Of a DNA stretch of 64,000 nucleotides, positions 59,811 through 64,000 are shown piece after piece. The notes under the pieces were generated by a model. The model searched no databases and was not told where the DNA came from. It saw only the letters and a program-made list of their open reading frames with translations. Every line of letters begins with the position of its first letter. Positions within the stretch are counted from its first letter, which is position 1. A program made the position numbers and the translations under genes. Source of the DNA: UBA3775 sp964584255 (GTDB taxonomy: Bacteria > Bacillota > Clostridia > Lachnospirales > Lachnospiraceae); the NCBI GenBank assembly GCA_964584255.1, contig CAZOZM010000001.1:1-64000 (forward strand), written 5' to 3'.

Positions 59811-61208
59811 ATGCAAAACAGATTACCCGAGTCATTTAAACAGAGAATGAAAGAAATGCTTGAAGATGAGTATGATTCATTTCTTGAAAGTTATGACAAA
59901 AAGGATAAATCCGGTATAAGGATAAATACGTTGAAAATAAGTCCAGAGGAATTTAGAAAAATTTCGGATTTTAATCTTTCAAAAATACCCTGGATAGAGG
60001 GAGGATTTTTCTATGATGAAAAAGACATTCCTTCAAAGCACCCATATTACTATGCAGGCCTCTATTACATACAAGAGCCGAGTGCCATGACACCGGCAGC
60101 TTTGTTTGATGTAATGCCTGGAGATAAGGTGCTGGACATGTGTGCAGCGCCGGGGGGTAAAAGTACAGCATTGGCGGCAAAACTTCAGGGTAAGGGTGTT
60201 CTTGTAAGTAATGATGTGAGCAATTCAAGGGCAAAGGCACTCCTTAAGAATATTGAGCTGTTTGGAGTAAGAAATGCTATTGTCGTAAGTGAGTCAACAT
60301 CTAAACTTGCCAAAACTTTTTACGGTTATTTTGACAGAATACTGGTTGATGCACCATGTTCCGGTGAAGGAATGTTCAGAAAACAGCCTGCAATCATAAA
60401 GAACTGGGAACAGTACGGAACAAAGTATTATTCGGATATTCAGAAAAGCATTTTGCCGGATGCGGTTAAGATGTTAAAACCGGGAGGAAAACTTCTGTTT
60501 TCAACATGTACTTTTTCACCGGAGGAAGATGAGGAAACGGTTGGATTTATCTTAAAAAACTATCCTGAAATGAAGCTTTGCAATGCATATCCGGATGAAA
60601 AGAAGCATTTATATGAGGAAATGGGGTTTGACACGGGGCATGCTGAATGGATGGAAAATCCAGTAGAAGACGTAGATAAATGTGTCAGACTCTGGCCGCA
60701 CAGAATTGATGGTGAGGGACATTTCCTTGCCGTGTTTGAGAAAAAAGCTGATTCAGTATGCGATTGTGCAATTCCTGCAGGAAACAGGAAAATAGAAATT
60801 CCTGAGGAATTGAGCGAATTCCTGTGCAAACTTAATTTTGAAATTAAAATCGAAAATATCTGCGAAAAGGACGGAAGATATTATCTTCTTCCAGAAGACA
60901 TTCCGTCTCTTTCTGGTTTGAGGATTCTGAGAAGCGGACTTCTGCTCGGTGAAATGAAAAAGAACCGTTTTGAACCGTCACAGGCACTTGCAAGTTCACT
61001 GAGAGCGGGAGAATATTCTAACTGCATTGATTTTAGTCCGGATGATCCGAACGTGTTAAAATACTTAAAATGTGAAACAATCGATACCGATAAGGATGTC
61101 GAGGACGGATTTGCACTGGTAACATGTAACGGATTTGCACTTGGATTCGCAAAAGTAAAAAATGGGAATTTGAAGAATAAATATCTTCCGGGTTGGAGAC
61201 TGATGTAA
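59811..61208 (+). CDS. rsmF: RsmF/NSUN-type rRNA (cytosine-C5) methyltransferase
   Basis: SAM-dependent m5C methyltransferase of 465 aa. VLDMCAAPGGKSTALAAKL binds SAM, and the two catalytic cysteines are in DAPCSGEGMF and FSTCTFSPEEDEE. Residues 300-465 form an RsmF-type C-terminal extension with a PUA-like end (GFALGFAKVKNGNLKNKYLP). The exact rRNA position cannot be told; RsmF in E. coli modifies C1407. Its stop overlaps the next start by one to three bases. Confidence 0.88.
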   Translation: MQNRLPESFKQRMKEMLEDEYDSFLESYDKKDKSGIRINTLKISPEEFRKISDFNLSKIPWIEGGFFYDEKDIPSKHPYYYAGLYYIQEPSAMTPAALFDVMPGDKVLDMCAAPGGKSTALAAKLQGKGVLVSNDVSNSRAKALLKNIELFGVRNAIVVSESTSKLAKTFYGYFDRILVDAPCSGEGMFRKQPAIIKNWEQYGTKYYSDIQKSILPDAVKMLKPGGKLLFSTCTFSPEEDEETVGFILKNYPEMKLCNAYPDEKKHLYEEMGFDTGHAEWMENPVEDVDKCVRLWPHRIDGEGHFLAVFEKKADSVCDCAIPAGNRKIEIPEELSEFLCKLNFEIKIENICEKDGRYYLLPEDIPSLSGLRILRSGLLLGEMKKNRFEPSQALASSLRAGEYSNCIDFSPDDPNVLKYLKCETIDTDKDVEDGFALVTCNGFALGFAKVKNGNLKNKYLPGWRLM

Positions 61209-61921
61209 TGATGAGACTTGATAAATACATATCACTTAATTTCATGCTTACAAGAACGGAGGCAAAGAAGGTATTGTCCAAGGGTCTTGTAAGTGTAAAT
61301 GGTATTACGGTGAAGAAACCGGAGCAAAAAGTTGATGAAAAAAATGACTGCATTATATGTGATGGAATGAGTGTCAGTTACAAGGAAAAGCTCTGTTATA
61401 TGCTTAACAAGCCGGCAGGATATGTATCAGCAACAGAAGATAATATACATCCTACGGTTGTGGAACTGTTTCCCGATTATGCACGAAAAAGAGTTTTTCC
61501 GGTTGGAAGACTTGATATAGATACGGAAGGTCTGCTGTTGATTACTGATGATGGTGATTTGGCTCACCGGATTACAAGTCCCGGAAAAGGTGTTGTCAAG
61601 GAGTATTTTGCCATTACGGAAGGAATCGCAAAACCGGATTTTGCAACGGAGTTTCTTCAGGGAATCGACCTTGGTGAGTTTATATGCAAACCGGCAGAAA
61701 TGGATATTCTTTCAACAGACGAAGAAAAAGGAATTTCGAAAGTTATCGTCAGAGTTACGGAAGGCAGATTTCATCAGGTTAAGAGAATGCTTGCACATTT
61801 TGGTTTAAATGTTATCTATTTAAAGAGACTATCGATAGGCGGACTAAAACTTGATGTAAATCTTAAATCGGGTGAATACAGAGAACTTACGGAAGATGAG
61901 ATAAGGATGTTTGACAAGTAA
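61208..61921 (+). CDS. rsuA: RsuA-family 16S rRNA pseudouridine synthase
   Basis: Pseudouridine synthase of about 237 aa. An S4 RNA-binding domain (RLDKYISLNFMLTRTEAKKV) precedes the catalytic domain with YMLNKPAGYVSATED, the catalytic aspartate in FPVGRLDIDTEGLLL and EGRFHQVKRM. Short length and one S4 domain favour RsuA (U516 of 16S rRNA) over RluB/E/F. It begins at ATG 61208 overlapping the rsmF stop; the next ATG at 61211 is equally possible. Confidence 0.88.
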   Translation: MMRLDKYISLNFMLTRTEAKKVLSKGLVSVNGITVKKPEQKVDEKNDCIICDGMSVSYKEKLCYMLNKPAGYVSATEDNIHPTVVELFPDYARKRVFPVGRLDIDTEGLLLITDDGDLAHRITSPGKGVVKEYFAITEGIAKPDFATEFLQGIDLGEFICKPAEMDILSTDEEKGISKVIVRVTEGRFHQVKRMLAHFGLNVIYLKRLSIGGLKLDVNLKSGEYRELTEDEIRMFDK

Positions 61922-61940
61922 CATCGGAAGTGGAGGATAA

Positions 61941-62612
61941 ATGCTGAATAATGTTGAAGCAGTGATTTTTGACTTGGATGGAACACTGGTTGATTCAATG
62001 TGGCTTTGGAAACAGATAGACATAGATTACCTGGGGGAGCATGGGTATGAACTTCCGCCAAATCTTCAGCGGGAGATAGAGGGAATGAGTTTTTCAGAGA
62101 CAGCGGTATATTTTAAAGAGCGTTTCAATATCCCGGAATCTCTTGACGAAATTAAGGATACATGGAATGGCATGGCAAAAGAACTTTACAGGACAAAGGT
62201 AGGTTTAAAAAAGGGGGCAAGGGAATTTGTTTCATATTTAAAGTCTAAAGGAATTAAAACAGGAATTGCAACCAGTAATTCAAGGGAATTGCTTGAAACT
62301 GTTTTAGAAGCTCTGGATGCCGGACAGCTTTTTGACAGCAAGCACGTTTCCTGTGAAGTTTCTAAAGGAAAACCCGCTCCGGACATATATCTACTGGTTG
62401 CAAATGAACTGGATGTGAAGCCTGAAAAATGTCTGGTTTTTGAAGATATTTCTCAGGGTGTCAGAGCCGGTAAAAATGCCGGAATGAAGGTGTGCGGTGT
62501 GAAAGATGAATATGCCATACAACGCAATGATGATGTGAGAGAAATCGCCGATTATTACATAGAGGATTTCTTTGATATTGAAGAATTTACAAACGGAACA
62601 GGTGAATTATGA
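61941..62612 (+). CDS. HAD-superfamily phosphatase (beta-phosphoglucomutase-like)
   Basis: HAD hydrolase of 223 aa. Motif I is VIFDLDGTLVDSMWLW with nucleophile and acid aspartates, motif II IATSNSR, motif III the lysine in VSKGKPAPDIYL, and motif IV VFEDISQGVRAGKNAGM. A helical cap follows motif I. Such proteins remove phosphate from sugar phosphates or act as mutases; the substrate is unknown. It overlaps the next gene by 4 bases. Confidence 0.88.
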   Translation: MLNNVEAVIFDLDGTLVDSMWLWKQIDIDYLGEHGYELPPNLQREIEGMSFSETAVYFKERFNIPESLDEIKDTWNGMAKELYRTKVGLKKGAREFVSYLKSKGIKTGIATSNSRELLETVLEALDAGQLFDSKHVSCEVSKGKPAPDIYLLVANELDVKPEKCLVFEDISQGVRAGKNAGMKVCGVKDEYAIQRNDDVREIADYYIEDFFDIEEFTNGTGEL

Positions 62613-63166
62613 AAAAAATAAGCAAAGGTGAACACGGATATCTCAGTTATGTAAAAAAAAGAGATTTGAGATACATTCTTATTACAATCGTTTTTGCAGT
62701 CTTGGTTTTTGTTGCCGGAATACTTAAATGGAAAACAAAATCCAATATTGCTACGGTTATTGCAGTTATGTCTTTTTTGCCGGCATGTAAGCGAATAGTT
62801 AATCTGATTGTTCTTATGCCTTTTAAACCAATGAGTGAAGAACTTTATAAAAAGATTTCCGAACATGTTCCTGAAAATGCGGTTGCTTTTACGGATACCG
62901 TTTTCTCAAGCGAGCAGCGTATGTATAAGTTTGAGCATGCTGTATTGACAAATGTCGGAATGTATGCCTATTCGGAAATGGGACAGGTTAAAAACTATGA
63001 TTGCGATACCTATTTAAATGACGGATTTGAACGGAGAGGCATTTCCTGCAGGGTAAAGATATATTCAAAATCGGATGATTATATTAATCTCATTAAGAGA
63101 ATTAACTCAGATGAAGAATTTAAAAATGACGATGCAAAAGCATTTTTTAAGTCTTTGATTGTTTAG
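62609..63166 (+). CDS. Unknown two-helix membrane protein
   Basis: I do not recognise this 185-aa protein. It has a basic N-terminus, two transmembrane helices (about 20-41, YILITIVFAVLVFVAGI, and 47-68, IATVIAVMSFLPACKRIVN) and a soluble mixed domain (about 75-185) with FTDTVFSSEQRMYKFEHA and a C-terminal helix. Termini probably face the cytosol. It is translationally coupled to the HAD phosphatase (ATGA-type overlap) and precedes an RluA-type synthase. Confidence 0.8.
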   Translation: MKKISKGEHGYLSYVKKRDLRYILITIVFAVLVFVAGILKWKTKSNIATVIAVMSFLPACKRIVNLIVLMPFKPMSEELYKKISEHVPENAVAFTDTVFSSEQRMYKFEHAVLTNVGMYAYSEMGQVKNYDCDTYLNDGFERRGISCRVKIYSKSDDYINLIKRINSDEEFKNDDAKAFFKSLIV

Positions 63167-63176
63167 GAGCCGTAAC

Positions 63177-64000
63177 ATGAAATGTTTTACAGTTGATTCC
63201 TCAAATGAAGGACAGAGACTGAATAAATACTGTGCAAGAATATTGAAGGATGCACCTCAGTCCTTTATTTACAGAATGTTAAGAAAGAAAAACATAACTC
63301 TTAATGGCAGGAAAGCAGCCGGAAATGAAATTCTATCCAAAGGAGATGAAATTAAGTTTTTTCTGGCTGATGAAACTTTTGCCAAATTTTCTACGGATGA
63401 AGCAAATGATAACATTATCGGGAAGACAGGTAAGAATAACGACGGCGGTAATGCGGGAATAAAACCGTTATCAGCGGATGAAATAATCTATGAAAATGAT
63501 GATCTGCTGCTTGTTTTTAAAAAAGCAGGGGAATTATCTCAAAAGGCAGAGCAGGATGATGTTTCAATTAATGAGCGTATTATCGCATACTGCAGTGGCA
63601 AATGCCGCGACGGATTATTTAAACCGGGAGTTGCAAACCGTTTGGACAGGAATACGGCAGGAATAATTACTGCGGGAAAAACGTTAAAGGGAAGCCGTTT
63701 TCTGACAGAGCTTTTTAAAGAGAGAAAAATAAGTAAATACTATCTTGCAATAGTTAATGGTATCTTTACGGATGAAGTTGACATGAAGCTTTATCTTGTG
63801 AAGGACAGGAGCAGCAACACGGTAAGTCTTAACAGGGAACCATCTGAGGGTGCTGAGGAAATTCACAATATTTTCTATCCGATATCAACAGGCAGGAACT
63901 GTTCTCTGATAAGAATAAAGCTTGAGACAGGTAAGACACATCAGATAAGAGCACATCTGGCATATCTGGGATTCCCGATTGTCGGTGACAAAAAGTATCA
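63177..64000 (+). CDS. RluA-family 23S rRNA pseudouridine synthase (cut by window end)
   Basis: Partial gene: 274 complete codons are present and no stop is reached. An S4 domain (RLNKYCARILKDAPQSFIYR) is followed by a variable linker and the catalytic domain, with the catalytic aspartate in VANRLDRNTAGI and the family motif LETGKTHQIRAHLAYLGFPI. S4 plus RluA catalytic domain is the RluC/RluD plan. The usual HRLD motif reads NRLD here, a common clostridial variant. ATG 63177 follows AGGAG. Only about 20-40 residues are likely missing. Confidence 0.9.
   Translation, partial: MKCFTVDSSNEGQRLNKYCARILKDAPQSFIYRMLRKKNITLNGRKAAGNEILSKGDEIKFFLADETFAKFSTDEANDNIIGKTGKNNDGGNAGIKPLSADEIIYENDDLLLVFKKAGELSQKAEQDDVSINERIIAYCSGKCRDGLFKPGVANRLDRNTAGIITAGKTLKGSRFLTELFKERKISKYYLAIVNGIFTDEVDMKLYLVKDRSSNTVSLNREPSEGAEEIHNIFYPISTGRNCSLIRIKLETGKTHQIRAHLAYLGFPIVGDKKY

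Overview
The window is chromosomal DNA from a low-to-moderate GC, endospore-forming Firmicute, most likely of the family Lachnospiraceae (Butyrivibrio/Coprococcus-like). The assignment is inference. It rests on strong AGGAGG ribosome sites, frequent TTG/GTG starts, sporulation genes (gpr, spoIIP, sigK), a CIRCE-controlled hrcA-grpE-dnaK-dnaJ operon, and typical clostridial families (IreB, DUF1292, RNase J, PFL/UPF0210, WalJ). Nearly all of the window is coding. I see no phage, insertion sequence or CRISPR array.

Layout. 1-4.5 kb: arginine biosynthesis argC-argJ-argB-argD. 4.6-10.7 kb: competence genes comEA and comEC, with a response regulator, a histidine kinase and a GerMN lipoprotein between them. 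10.7-12.4 kb: phosphatidylserine synthase and decarboxylase (phosphatidylethanolamine synthesis). 12.5-13.6 kb: holA and tRNA-Ser(CGA). 13.7-26.0 kb: a glycoside hydrolase block (GH5; GH2-GH26; an AraC regulator; GH92-GH43-GH31; a second GH43 on the minus strand). No enzyme in it has a signal peptide and no transporter lies within it. 26.2-41.2 kb: the conserved Firmicute run rpsT, gpr, spoIIP, lepA, hemW, hrcA, grpE, dnaK, dnaJ, prmA, rsmE, cysteine desulfurase, thiI.

41.3-47 kb: an HPr/Crh-like protein (minus strand), mtaB, ireB, ruvX, a DUF1292 protein, RNase J, a short MltG-like protein and trmR. 47-51.5 kb: trhP-like U32 protein, sigK, two exported proteins with CBM9-like domains, tRNA-Leu(CAA) and a zinc-finger anti-sigma-like protein. 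51.5-64 kb: polA, coaE, walJ, an ACT protein, a PFL protein, an LCP transferase, a small alarmone synthetase, rsmF-like, rsuA-like, a HAD phosphatase, an unknown membrane protein and a truncated RluA-type pseudouridine synthase that runs off the end.

Most genes do ordinary housekeeping work. The most unusual parts are: the sugar-degrading block inserted between holA and rpsT; the two-component/GerMN cassette inside the com locus, which resembles actinobacterial MtrAB-LpqB; a Crh-like protein that keeps the regulatory serine but not the catalytic histidine; two carbohydrate-binding exported proteins next to sigK; and a 21-codon hydrophobic ORF before polA. I found no clearly new defence or mobile system. 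Start codons were chosen from ribosome-site spacing. Promoters, operators and hairpins were read by eye and are predictions.
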